Made by a program: the position numbers and the translations under genes. This document shows, in pieces, positions 52,098-60,980 of a stretch of 64,000 bases of DNA. The notes beneath the pieces are model-generated. The model had not been told where the DNA came from and searched no databases. It saw nothing but the letters and a program-made list of their open reading frames with translations. Every line of letters begins with the position of its first letter. The stretch's first letter is position 1. The DNA comes from JAWXUE01 sp044432925 (GTDB lineage Bacteria; Bacillota_I; Bacilli_A; Acholeplasmatales; Anaeroplasmataceae), in the NCBI GenBank assembly GCA_044432925.1, contig JAWXUE010000003.1, positions 9,900-73,899 of the forward strand, read 5' to 3'.

Positions 52098-53840
52098 GTG
52101 AAAATGATGGAAAAATCAAGTATTTTACACTTACCTAAGAGTAATTATGCATATGGTTCAAAAAATGATGAAATGACTATTTGGTTAAGGGTAAAACGTG
52201 ATGATGTTACAAAAGTAAGTTTAAGATATACAGATCCATTTCATTGGCATGAAGGTGGTTTTAAAACTACTACTGTACAGATGTATAAAAAGTATCAAAC
52301 TAAATATTTTGATTATTATAAAGTTTCTTTTACTACTATTACAAAAAGAACAAGATATATTTTTATAATAGAAAGTGAATCAGAAATGATTTATTATGGT
52401 GCTAAGTTAATAGAACAATCAAATGATTTTAATAGAAAAGAAGATAATTTATTTAATTATTTTAACTTCCCTTATATTAATGAAGAGGATATTTTACATT
52501 CTCCTAAATGGAGTAAAGAGATTGTATGGTATCAAATTTTTATTGATAGATTCTGTAATAAAGATAATAAAGTTTCTTTAGAGTGGAATTGTAAAGAGAT
52601 GGTTTCTAATAAAGATCGTTTTGGTGGTAATATTTTAGGAGTAATTGAAAAATTAGATTATTTAAAAGATTTAGGTATTGGTGGGATATATTTTACTCCT
52701 TTATTTGAAGCAACAAGCATTCACAAATACGATACAATTAACTATAAATTAATTGATAGTGATTTTGGAAGTAATGATGATATGAAATTACTTATCAAAG
52801 AAGCTCATAAACGTGGTATAAAAATAATGCTTGATATTGTATTTAATCATTGTGGAAAAGAACATCCATTTTTTGAAGATGTAATTAAGAATTATAAAAA
52901 TTCAGAATATTATGATTATTTTACATACTTTGAGGAAGATAAAGATTTATACATAGATAATAAACCTAACTATCATACATTTGCTTTTACAGGTAATATG
53001 CCTAAATGGAATACAGCAAATAAAAAAGTAAGAGAATATTTATTAGATATTACTTCTTACTGGATTAAAGAATTTGATATTGATGGTTATAGACTAGATG
53101 TATCAAATGAGGTTAGTCATTTATTTTGGAAAGAATTTTGTAATTTATGTAGAGGTTTAAAAAGTGATTTTGTTATCATAGGAGAAAACTGGGATAATTC
53201 TTTACCTTGGTTAGGTGTTGATCAATTTGATTCAGTTATGAACTATGAGTTATTTTATCCTATAATAAGATTCTTTAATACAAATGATACAATTGAATCT
53301 ACTGACTTTGTTTCTATGATTAATGAACTTATTGTTTCATATCCTGAAAACTATTTAACATCAATGTTCAATTTAATTGGATGTCACGATACAATGAGAG
53401 TTAAAACTTCTTGTAATGAAAATGAAGATTTAGTTAAATTAATATTTATATTCTTATTTAGTTTTACTGGTTGTCCTAATATTTATTATGGTGATGAAGT
53501 AGGATTAAGTGGTGGTAATGACCCTGATAATAGACGTTGTATGAATTGGGATATGGTAAATAATGACTTCTATCAATTTGTTAAAAAAACAATTTCTATA
53601 AGAAAAGAAAATGTAGATATTTTATCACAAGTTGATATGAACTGGTTACATATTACTGATAATGTTTTAGTATATAGTAAATCTGATATCTATTTTGTTA
53701 TCAATAAAAATGATTGTGTAAAAGATATTAAAATAAATATTGAAGGTAATTATATAAATTTATTTACTAATGAAAAAATAAAATTAACTAATGATTTAAA
53801 ATTAAACAATTTTGAATATTTAGTATTAAAGAAAATCTAA
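52098..53840 (+). CDS. Neopullulanase / cyclomaltodextrinase-type amylase (GH13_20)
   Basis: Cytoplasmic GH13 enzyme of about 580 aa. The N-terminal domain (about 1-115) looks like CBM34 (TIWLRVKRDDVTKVSLRY, HWHEG). The barrel shows YQIFIDRFCNKD, DIVFNHCGKEH, the nucleophile in GYRLDVSNEVSHLFW, the acid in IIGENWDNS and CHDTMR; the DVSNE..FW wording is typical of this subfamily. It hydrolyses maltodextrins, cyclodextrins or pullulan. I chose GTG 52098 since AAAGG lies eight bases upstream; ATG 52104 or 52107 are alternatives, and TTG 52080 has no ribosome binding site. Confidence 0.9.
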   Translation: MKMMEKSSILHLPKSNYAYGSKNDEMTIWLRVKRDDVTKVSLRYTDPFHWHEGGFKTTTVQMYKKYQTKYFDYYKVSFTTITKRTRYIFIIESESEMIYYGAKLIEQSNDFNRKEDNLFNYFNFPYINEEDILHSPKWSKEIVWYQIFIDRFCNKDNKVSLEWNCKEMVSNKDRFGGNILGVIEKLDYLKDLGIGGIYFTPLFEATSIHKYDTINYKLIDSDFGSNDDMKLLIKEAHKRGIKIMLDIVFNHCGKEHPFFEDVIKNYKNSEYYDYFTYFEEDKDLYIDNKPNYHTFAFTGNMPKWNTANKKVREYLLDITSYWIKEFDIDGYRLDVSNEVSHLFWKEFCNLCRGLKSDFVIIGENWDNSLPWLGVDQFDSVMNYELFYPIIRFFNTNDTIESTDFVSMINELIVSYPENYLTSMFNLIGCHDTMRVKTSCNENEDLVKLIFIFLFSFTGCPNIYYGDEVGLSGGNDPDNRRCMNWDMVNNDFYQFVKKTISIRKENVDILSQVDMNWLHITDNVLVYSKSDIYFVINKNDCVKDIKINIEGNYINLFTNEKIKLTNDLKLNNFEYLVLKKI

Positions 53841-53846
53841 TAATAG

Positions 53847-53877
53847 ACCCCATTTAAAATGGGGTTTTATTTTTTTA
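53847..53877 (+). terminator. Terminator after the neopullulanase gene
   Basis: ACCCCATTT/AAATGGGGT followed by a T-rich run, six bases after the stop codon. Confidence 0.88.
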
Positions 53878-53880
53878 TAT

Positions 53881-53910
53881 AAAAAAAGAGACTCCAAATT
53901 GGAATCTCTT
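53881..53910 (-). terminator. Terminator after rplS
   Basis: On the minus strand AGAGATTCCAA/TTGGAGTCTCT is followed by seven T residues, just after the rplS stop codon. Confidence 0.88.
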
Positions 53911-53918
53911 TAGTTGTA

Positions 53919-54275
53919 CTATCTTCTTTCTTTGATACGAGCAGCTTTAGCTGATAATGTTCTAATGTAGTGTAACTTAGCTCTACGAACTTTACCTCTT
54001 CTAACAACTTCTAATCTATCAATGATCGGTGCATGTACTGGGAAAGTTCTTTCAACACCTAATCCGTAAGAAATTTTACGAACTGTGAATGTTTCACTAA
54101 CTCCTCCACCTTGACGTTTAATTACTAAACCTTCGAATAACTGAACACGTTCAGTAGTTCCTTCAATAATTTTAACGTATACTTTTACAGAATCTCCTGG
54201 TCTGAATGCAGGAACATCTTTTAAGTATTGAGCAGTAATTTCAGCAATTAATGCTTGACCTTTAGCTTTTGCCAT
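53919..54275 (-). CDS. rplS: 50S ribosomal protein L19
   Basis: Ribosomal protein of 118 aa at the 30S-50S interface. Family signatures are FRPGDSVKVYVKIIEGTTERVQ, FEGLVIKRQGGG and YGLGVERTFPVHAPIIDRLEVVRRGKVRRAKLHYIR. ATG 54275 has AGGAGGTATTTGATT upstream. In most Firmicutes rplS directly follows trmD; here two unrelated genes separate them and rplS has its own leader and terminator. Confidence 0.98.
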   Translation of the reverse strand: MAKAKGQALIAEITAQYLKDVPAFRPGDSVKVYVKIIEGTTERVQLFEGLVIKRQGGGVSETFTVRKISYGLGVERTFPVHAPIIDRLEVVRRGKVRRAKLHYIRTLSAKAARIKERR

Positions 54276-54284
54276 AATCAAATA

Positions 54285-54355
54285 CCTCCTATTTTTATCT
54301 TCTATAACTCTTAATCAATTTAACCAGCGGAGTAATATGCAGTTTTTCAACATTA
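54285..54355 (-). promoter_or_regulatory. Possible L19 leader upstream of rplS
   Basis: The leader contains an unusual GC-rich block TTACTCCGCTGGTTAA (about 54337-54322) inside an otherwise AT-rich stretch, with ACTGCATAT before it. Short autoregulatory L19 leaders are known in Firmicutes. I cannot test the consensus here, so this is tentative. Confidence 0.4.
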
Positions 54356-54403
54356 TGATTATACTATAAAACAATAAATAATTCAATAGTAATTTATAAA
54401 AAA

Positions 54404-54421
54404 ACTACTCTTTCGAGTAGT
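54404..54421 (-). terminator. Terminator after the lipoprotein gene at 54431
   Basis: ACTACTCGAAAGAGTAGT followed by seven T on the minus strand, ten bases after the stop codon. Confidence 0.87.
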
Positions 54422-54430
54422 TAAATTTTA

Positions 54431-55081
54431 TTAAGCAGTTGCTTCAGTAGCAGTTGGTAATGTTAAAGAAACTTTATTAATATTGAAAATTGACATCATT
54501 TCAAAAAATTCACCTTCAAATTCCATTCCACTTGAGTATTTAGCATCAGAACCTAAAGTCATTTTGTGTGTCATACCTTCAGAGTCTACCATAGTATAAG
54601 AACCATCTTCTTGCTTTTCAAAATCTTCAGCTTTTAAAGTAGACATATCTAAATCACCCATTCCAGAATCAGAATCAGAATATGGTCCTGTTTCTTTAGA
54701 CCAAGTATCATTTTCTAAATCTTTAGTATAAGTAGTCATAGTTCCATCACCATGATCTTCTACATAAGATTCCATAGTAATAAATGTTGGGTTTCCTTCA
54801 GCATCTAAAACAGGAGCGCCTGTTTCTGGATCCAAGTTCATCATTTTCATTTCCATCCACATGATATCACCATCTATTTTAGCTTCGATAACTAAAAAAG
54901 ACATATCAATTTTCATTTCACAATTACCAGAATCACCATTTAAATAATCGATAAACTCTTGTACAGAGTTAATACCTGAAGAAACTCCTCCACCTTCTGT
55001 ACCAAAACTATAATTTAATTCACATCCAGTTAAAGAAATAGATGCAATTGCTAATCCTATTAAAGCTATAAATTTTTTCAT
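54431..55081 (-). CDS. Lipoprotein of unknown function
   Basis: I do not recognise this 216-aa protein. The signal peptide ends in the lipobox LTGC, so it is membrane-anchored outside the cell. The mature part is acidic and methionine-rich (DGDIMWMEMKMMNLDPETG) with alternating strands, and a SVQEFIDYLNGDSGNCEMKIDM opening that recalls lipoproteins of a LolA/LppX-like beta fold; that is a weak guess. It has its own terminator and a 117-base upstream region, so it is monocistronic between rplS and the PPC gene. Confidence 0.75.
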   Translation of the reverse strand: MKKFIALIGLAIASISLTGCELNYSFGTEGGGVSSGINSVQEFIDYLNGDSGNCEMKIDMSFLVIEAKIDGDIMWMEMKMMNLDPETGAPVLDAEGNPTFITMESYVEDHGDGTMTTYTKDLENDTWSKETGPYSDSDSGMGDLDMSTLKAEDFEKQEDGSYTMVDSEGMTHKMTLGSDAKYSSGMEFEGEFFEMMSIFNINKVSLTLPTATEATA

Positions 55082-55198
55082 TTTAATTCCTCCATTTTTT
55101 ATTCAATTATAATTATACACTTAAATCGACAAAATTCAACACATTACACTACTATTTCACACTATAAAATAGAGCATTTACACGTTTGTTATTCGATT

Positions 55199-55630
55199 TT
55201 AAACATCTAATACTGCTATTCCTACTTCTTTATCAAAAATTCTATTTGCTTCTTTGTCATAAACAGTAATAAAACATTCTAGTACAATGCTAACAGTGGC
55301 ATAGTTTAAATGTCCACCTACACATTTGTTATCTTTATCTGATAAAGATGCATGAGCATGAATAGCTGTTTGTCCATCTCTTAATGAAATATTACCTAAT
55401 AATGATAATAATTCATATTCATCATCGTAATGTACATTGTTATATTGAATTACACCTTCTTCTAAATAAGCATAACCTAATTCAAAATTATCTATTGCTC
55501 CTATTGCTCTAAATTCACATAATTTATTATTAGCATATTTTAAATGGAATTCTTTTAAGCATTCTAATAAATTATCTCCTTTTTTTAATAAAACTAAATA
55601 TGTATTATTTCCTATATTATTTACTTTCAT
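55199..55630 (-). CDS. PPC-domain (DUF296) protein
   Basis: A 143-aa protein of the plants-and-prokaryotes-conserved domain family, which forms trimers and has been tied to DNA binding or metal-dependent roles. The conserved core is CEFRAIGAIDNFELGYA and the histidine motif HAHASLSDKDNKCVGGHL (about 92-109), which can bind a metal. ATG 55630 is chosen: GAGG lies nine bases upstream and the frame overlaps the trmD end by 14 bases. It closes the addB-addA-EEP-rimM-trmD operon. Confidence 0.82.
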   Translation of the reverse strand: MKVNNIGNNTYLVLLKKGDNLLECLKEFHLKYANNKLCEFRAIGAIDNFELGYAYLEEGVIQYNNVHYDDEYELLSLLGNISLRDGQTAIHAHASLSDKDNKCVGGHLNYATVSIVLECFITVYDKEANRIFDKEVGIAVLDV

Positions 55631-56339
55631 TTTTATATTCCTCAATCCATTGTAATTGTTTTTTTGAAAATTCAATATCTTTTAATAAATCTGGTCTTTT
55701 TTGATATGTAGTTATAAAAGACATTTTTTCTTTCCATTCGTTTATTAATTTATGATTACCATTAATTAATACTTCAGGTACCTCTAAACCCTCATAAACA
55801 GCAGGTTTAGTATAATTAGGATGTTCTAATAAACCATTAGAAAAAGAATCATTTAAATGACTTTCTTTATTAATAACACCATCTAATAATCTAGTAATAG
55901 AATCAGCTATAAGCATTGCTGGGATTTCTCCACCTGTTAAAACATAGTCACCAACTGAATATTCTAAATCAACTTTAGTCATAATTCTTTCATCAAAACC
56001 TTCATAATGACCACAAAGAATAATCAAATGTTCTTCTTTAGCTAAATCATATGCTATTTTTTGATTATAAGTTACACCCTTAGGAGTAGTTAATATTGTT
56101 TTAGAATTATTACTTTTCAATTTATTTAAACAATCAAAAACAGGCTGACATGTTAAGACCATACCTTGATTTCCTCCATAAGGAGTATCATCAACTTTTT
56201 TATGTTTATTAGTAGTGAAATCCCTTAAATCAATAATATTAATTTTTATATGTTCATTATTAATAGCTCTTTTTATAATTGATTCAGCAACAAATCCTTC
56301 AAACATTTTAGGAAAAAGAGTTACAATATCTATAATCAT
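55617..56339 (-). CDS. trmD: tRNA (guanine-N1)-methyltransferase TrmD
   Basis: Adds the m1G37 modification next to the anticodon, preventing frameshifts. It is a 240-aa SPOUT enzyme. The deep-knot and SAM site are CGHYEGFDERI and SVGDYVLTGGEIPAMLIADSITRLL, and LLEHPNYTKPAVYEG is the C-terminal block. Its ATG overlaps the rimM TGA (ATGA), the usual coupling with rimM. The normal neighbours rpsP and rplS are separated from it in this genome. Confidence 0.97.
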   Translation of the reverse strand: MIIDIVTLFPKMFEGFVAESIIKRAINNEHIKINIIDLRDFTTNKHKKVDDTPYGGNQGMVLTCQPVFDCLNKLKSNNSKTILTTPKGVTYNQKIAYDLAKEEHLIILCGHYEGFDERIMTKVDLEYSVGDYVLTGGEIPAMLIADSITRLLDGVINKESHLNDSFSNGLLEHPNYTKPAVYEGLEVPEVLINGNHKLINEWKEKMSFITTYQKRPDLLKDIEFSKKQLQWIEEYKNESK

Positions 56340-56821
56340 AGTAAACCCTCTATTGGTTTAATAATGATATTATCACCTTGTACATCAACAAATTCATTTA
56401 TAAAAGGAATTAATTTAGTTTTTTCATTTACTTCTAAAACTAAATAAAATCCTTGAGGATAATCTCTTATTGCTTTAACAGTACTAATAGCCTGTCCATC
56501 AACATAACAAGTTTTACCTATTAAATCTTTAATATAAAACTCATCTTTATCTAATTTAGGTAAATTTACATTATCAACAAAAATATCAACATTTTTAATA
56601 TTCTCAATTTCTGTTAAAGAATTAAATTTATCAAATTTAATAATTTTTTTATCATCTGTACCTTTTAGCGATTCTATCTTAAGTTCAATTAATTCATCTT
56701 TTAAATAAATATATAAACTATGTTTAAATTTTTTACTAATGCATGCACTATCACTTTTTATTTTAAACTCACCTTTTATACCAAAAGATGTAGTTAACTT
56801 ACCTACTTTAATAAGTTCCAT
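56336..56821 (-). CDS. rimM: Ribosome maturation factor RimM
   Basis: Needed for 16S rRNA processing and 30S maturation, binds S19. The N-terminal domain begins IKVGKLTTSFGIKGEFKIKSD, and the C-terminal PRC-barrel has EFYIKDLIGKTCYVDG and IPFINEFVDVQGDNIIIKPIEGLL. It has 161 aa, a little short. AAGGAG precedes ATG. It lies 12 bases after the endonuclease/exonuclease/phosphatase gene, so it is transcribed with addAB, an unusual setting. Confidence 0.95.
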   Translation of the reverse strand: MELIKVGKLTTSFGIKGEFKIKSDSACISKKFKHSLYIYLKDELIELKIESLKGTDDKKIIKFDKFNSLTEIENIKNVDIFVDNVNLPKLDKDEFYIKDLIGKTCYVDGQAISTVKAIRDYPQGFYLVLEVNEKTKLIPFINEFVDVQGDNIIIKPIEGLL

Positions 56822-56833
56822 TTTAATTCTCCT

Positions 56834-57934
56834 TTATTTAAAACTAAATTCTATTTTTACAGCATTATGATCACTATATAAGAAAGTAATATCTTGTGTG
56901 TTCATAGATACTATATTTTTTAAATAACTAACTTCTATATTTTCACTAACAAGAAAACCATCAACAACAGCAACATAAGATTCATTTGCTACATAAGGTG
57001 AATCAGAGTCTCTACAAGAAGGGGATTCATTTGAAGATTCTATTCTAAATCCATCTGGTAATTCATTGTTAGTTAATTCTTGTATCCAAATAGGAGTTTC
57101 TTTAATAGTAGCAAAATTTGAATTTGCTATTTCATGATTGAAGTCCCCTCCAGCAATCACATAGTTTCCTTTTTGATATTCTTCTGTTAATAATTGTGTT
57201 AATAATTCTACTTGAAGTTTTCTATATACTCCACCCTCATCATAAGCAGATAAATGACAGTTAATTAAGACAAACTCTTTATCACTACCATTTATAGTAT
57301 ATCTTGTAATATTTAAACATCTATCTAAATCAAAGAACTTAGCAAAAAATGCTGTAGTAACAGGCAATTCTATTCTGTTAGAATCTTGTATTTGATATCT
57401 AGATAATGTTTGTATACCACTATTTACAATACCATGCATATCATGAAGCGGATATGGTAAGTAACCACTATGAAAGTTTGAAGAGAATGTACTTGCATGA
57501 TTATAGAAAGCTTCTTCTATCATTTCTGATTGATTGATATTATAACTTCTTGTTGAATTAGTATCAACTTCTTGAAGTAACATAAAATCACTATTTAAGT
57601 ATTCTAATATTTCTATACTTCCATTTGTATTCTTAAGTGCATTTTCCTTTGAAACTGCTCTACCATATTCTCCTTGTAAAACTTCTCCATTTAATGTTAC
57701 ACCGTTATCCATAAAGAAAGAAAACTCTCTATCGTATGCTCCAAATCCTATATTATATGTAGACATTGAATATGTATTATTTAATTCTAAGTTATTAGTT
57801 TGATTATTAGTAATATCTAACTCAACATCTCCTATTCTAGAATAGTTAATTTGTAAGTAAGCAACACCACTTAATCCTAATAATAATATTAATGCTAATA
57901 AGCTTGAGATAGTTATTATAACTATTTTTTTCAT
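56834..57934 (-). CDS. Membrane-anchored endonuclease/exonuclease/phosphatase-family protein
   Basis: A 366-aa protein with one N-terminal helix (5-27) and an outer EEP domain. The fold's active-site residues are visible: YNIGFGAYD (Asn), LLLQEVD (metal-binding Glu), NCHLSAY, AGGDFNHE (Asp-Asn) and the closing YSDHNAVKIEF (Asp-His). The family includes DNases, sphingomyelinases and phosphoinositide phosphatases; the substrate here is unknown. As it faces outward, a nutritional or lipid phosphodiesterase role is possible. AGGAG precedes ATG, and it follows addA by one base. Confidence 0.85.
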   Translation of the reverse strand: MKKIVIITISSLLALILLLGLSGVAYLQINYSRIGDVELDITNNQTNNLELNNTYSMSTYNIGFGAYDREFSFFMDNGVTLNGEVLQGEYGRAVSKENALKNTNGSIEILEYLNSDFMLLQEVDTNSTRSYNINQSEMIEEAFYNHASTFSSNFHSGYLPYPLHDMHGIVNSGIQTLSRYQIQDSNRIELPVTTAFFAKFFDLDRCLNITRYTINGSDKEFVLINCHLSAYDEGGVYRKLQVELLTQLLTEEYQKGNYVIAGGDFNHEIANSNFATIKETPIWIQELTNNELPDGFRIESSNESPSCRDSDSPYVANESYVAVVDGFLVSENIEVSYLKNIVSMNTQDITFLYSDHNAVKIEFSFK

Positions 57935-57935
57935 A

Positions 57936-60900
57936 TTACTTCTCCTTAACTTCTGTTAACTCTTTATTTAATATTGATAATAAATACATTTTAATAGGTT
58001 TATCAGTTATTGTTTTAATATAGTCTTTGTATACATTTAATTGATCTTGATATTCTTTGTGTTTTACATTTTTAAGTTTGTAATCAACAATTAAAACTTC
58101 TTTTTTTGTTATAACTAATAAATCGATAATACCATGAAAACTTTCTTTATCTTTTTCATAAATAAATTCTAACTCTTGGTAGTATTCACTATCTGGTGAG
58201 TTAAAAATTTCTAATTTTAAAATTCCATTTATAATATCAGTTTCTTCTTTAGTTAAATTAAAGTTAGATATATCTTGAGATTTAAAATCAATTGTTTCTA
58301 ATATTTGATGTAGTCTTAAACCAAAATCAATATTCTTTCTTAAGTTATTATCTATTACTTTATCTAACTCTTTTGAAATTTTATGTTTAAACACTTTATT
58401 ATACTTTGTATCAAATTGTTTAACTTTAACATCTTGTTTTTTAATATAACTTTGATATGATTTTTCTTTTGTTATTTTATAATCTTCATCAATTTCTACT
58501 TTTGTATTAACAAGATATTTTTCTATCTTATCATAATTGTAATATAAAAATTGTTTAAAGTTATTCATATTATGTATTTCAACTTCTTTATCATTCTCAA
58601 AGTTTTCACAAACAAAAAACATCTTCTCTTTTGCTCTAGTTAATGATACATAAAATAATCTTATTTTTTCAGAAATATCTTCTAATATATAATTTCTTAC
58701 AATTAAGTTTTTAATAAAATTATCCTTAATACCATTATTAAAATAAGGCGTAACAATACCATATTTAGCATCATAAGAGATTAAATCCTTTAATTCAAAA
58801 GTATTGAATTTCTTTTGTAATCCAGGCATAAATATGAAAGGGAACTCTAAACCTTTAGATTTATGAATAGTCATAATTTTAACACCATTCTCTGGTGTAG
58901 CACCTTTTACTTTTAAATCATATTGATTAGAAAGGATATCTTTAAAATATGTATTTATCATATGAATATCATATCCTGAATCAGATAAGTTAGTAATGAT
59001 ATCATGTAAATATTCTAAGTGAAATAAACTGTTTTGTATTTCTGGTATTTTTATTATTGATTCATAAAAATTAAATTTTTCTAATAATTCATAATAAATA
59101 GTTAATGGACTACAACTATTTATTTTAAAACCAATTTCTTTAATTGTATTTGTTATATACGTATCTTCAAAATTATTTAATAAATCTTTTAATAAATCAT
59201 TATCATCATTATCTGTTAAGAAACTTCTTGAAATACTAGCATAACTGAATTTAAAGTCATCATTTAATTTAGAAAAATTTGCTACTAAATTAAATAAATT
59301 AGAAATTACTTTTAATATTACACTAGAAGTTAATACTTCTTCTTTATATACAGCAGTTTGAATTTGATTGTATGATAATACTTTTCTAAATAATTCAAAA
59401 GCACTTGCTCTATCAATTAAAATTGCAAAATCACTATAAGTACAATCTCTAGTGGTACTCCCATTAAATACTTGAACTTTATTTTTTACATATTCATTAA
59501 TTTTATTAGCTATAATGAATGCTTCATACTCATCATTTTTATATTCATCTTTTGTATAAGTTAAAAATTCCATATCATAAAACTTATTAGATGTAGCATC
59601 ATAATTTCTATTACCATCTACCATGAAATGACCATCTCTATAATTTGCTGCACCATGTTTAATACTCATTAAATCTTCAAATAATAAATTAATATTATCT
59701 AATACTTCTTTTCTAGATCTAAAGTTTTCTAATAAATCTATTTTAATTCCACCTTTATTTTCTTTATAATCTAAATACTTAGATTGAAAATTATATGGAT
59801 TAGCATTTCTAAAACGGTAAATAGATTGTTTAATATCACCTACACAATAAATATTATTTGTTGATATAGCTGTAATAAACTCTTCTTGTAAATCAGAAGT
59901 ATCTTGATATTCATCTACTAAAATTTCTTTGAATTTTGATTTCATATCATTTTTTACAACATCAAAGTTTTTAACTAAATTTAATGCTAATTTAGCAATA
60001 TCATTAAATTCATACAAATCTCTTTGAAACTTAAATTCATTTACCTTACTATCAAACTTTAATAATATATCAACTATTACTTCATTATAATCTTTAGTTT
60101 GATTAATACATTCTAATAATTCTTCTTCATTTTCATAAATTAATTTTTTAGATAATTTAGAAAAAATATCTTTCATTAACTTATTTAACTCTTTAGCTTC
60201 CTCATCAGCATCTTTAACCATTCTAGGAAATTTAAATGTTTCAACAAAATCTTTAATAGTATTATAATCTTGATAGTCTGATGCTAAAATAGTTATTTTA
60301 TTAATTTCTTGATTCATCTTATCATAACCAAAACCTAAAAATTCAGATGAAGGTGAATATAAAGACTTAACTTCTTCATTTAATAAATTTAAATATTCAG
60401 TTATTAAATTATTTACATTATCTTTATTGAATTGATTTTTAATATAATTATTTAAATAACCAACTTTATCATATTTCAAATCTAAATTATCATTTATCTT
60501 TAAAATGATTTCTTTAATACCATCATCTTTTTTAAAAGTAAACATAGTCATAAATTTAATAAACTTTTCTTCTCTTAAAGAATACAGTTCTTCAAACATT
60601 TCATCGATTAATTGTTGTTTATATAAAATCATCATACTAGCATCAGCAATAGAAATATTTCTTTTAACATTAACTAAATAATGATATTTTTTAACAACAC
60701 TTAAATTAAAAGAATCAAATGTTGTTATATAAGCTTGATCAAGTAAAGGTAATTGGTCTAATAAATTTTCATCAATTATTTTCTTTCTAACTCTTTGTTT
60801 CATTTCTGCTGCTGCAGCTTCAGTAAAAGTTAATACTAATAATTCATCAATATTCATCTTTGAAAGATGTTGTGTGATTCTTGTAGTTAAAACAGCAGTC

Positions 60901-60980
60901 TTTCCACTACCTGCTCCAGCACTTACAAGTATATTAGTACCAAATTCATCAATTGCTTGTTTCTGTTGTTTCGTCCACAT
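57936..60980 (-). CDS. addA: ATP-dependent helicase/nuclease subunit A
   Basis: Subunit of AddAB, which processes double-strand DNA ends for recombination, 1014 aa (B. subtilis 1232). UvrD-type helicase motifs: the Q motif WTKQQKQAI, Walker A SAGAGSGKTAVL (about 20-31), DEYQDTSDLQ, GDIKQSIYRFR and LFYVSLTRAKEK. The C-terminal nuclease shows HQILETIDF, GIIDLL and VDYKLK. ATG 60980 is chosen: GGGAG lies eight bases upstream, while the two nearer in-frame starts are too close. The frame overlaps addB by 32 bases. Confidence 0.95.
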   Translation of the reverse strand: MWTKQQKQAIDEFGTNILVSAGAGSGKTAVLTTRITQHLSKMNIDELLVLTFTEAAAAEMKQRVRKKIIDENLLDQLPLLDQAYITTFDSFNLSVVKKYHYLVNVKRNISIADASMMILYKQQLIDEMFEELYSLREEKFIKFMTMFTFKKDDGIKEIILKINDNLDLKYDKVGYLNNYIKNQFNKDNVNNLITEYLNLLNEEVKSLYSPSSEFLGFGYDKMNQEINKITILASDYQDYNTIKDFVETFKFPRMVKDADEEAKELNKLMKDIFSKLSKKLIYENEEELLECINQTKDYNEVIVDILLKFDSKVNEFKFQRDLYEFNDIAKLALNLVKNFDVVKNDMKSKFKEILVDEYQDTSDLQEEFITAISTNNIYCVGDIKQSIYRFRNANPYNFQSKYLDYKENKGGIKIDLLENFRSRKEVLDNINLLFEDLMSIKHGAANYRDGHFMVDGNRNYDATSNKFYDMEFLTYTKDEYKNDEYEAFIIANKINEYVKNKVQVFNGSTTRDCTYSDFAILIDRASAFELFRKVLSYNQIQTAVYKEEVLTSSVILKVISNLFNLVANFSKLNDDFKFSYASISRSFLTDNDDNDLLKDLLNNFEDTYITNTIKEIGFKINSCSPLTIYYELLEKFNFYESIIKIPEIQNSLFHLEYLHDIITNLSDSGYDIHMINTYFKDILSNQYDLKVKGATPENGVKIMTIHKSKGLEFPFIFMPGLQKKFNTFELKDLISYDAKYGIVTPYFNNGIKDNFIKNLIVRNYILEDISEKIRLFYVSLTRAKEKMFFVCENFENDKEVEIHNMNNFKQFLYYNYDKIEKYLVNTKVEIDEDYKITKEKSYQSYIKKQDVKVKQFDTKYNKVFKHKISKELDKVIDNNLRKNIDFGLRLHQILETIDFKSQDISNFNLTKEETDIINGILKLEIFNSPDSEYYQELEFIYEKDKESFHGIIDLLVITKKEVLIVDYKLKNVKHKEYQDQLNVYKDYIKTITDKPIKMYLLSILNKELTEVKEK

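Noticed and set aside
50586..60951. Possible Mycoplasma-type code (TGA as tryptophan) given the AT-rich sequence
   Set aside because: TGA ends genes at 50586, 56336 and 60949, two of them in ATGA overlaps with the next start, and tryptophans are TGG.
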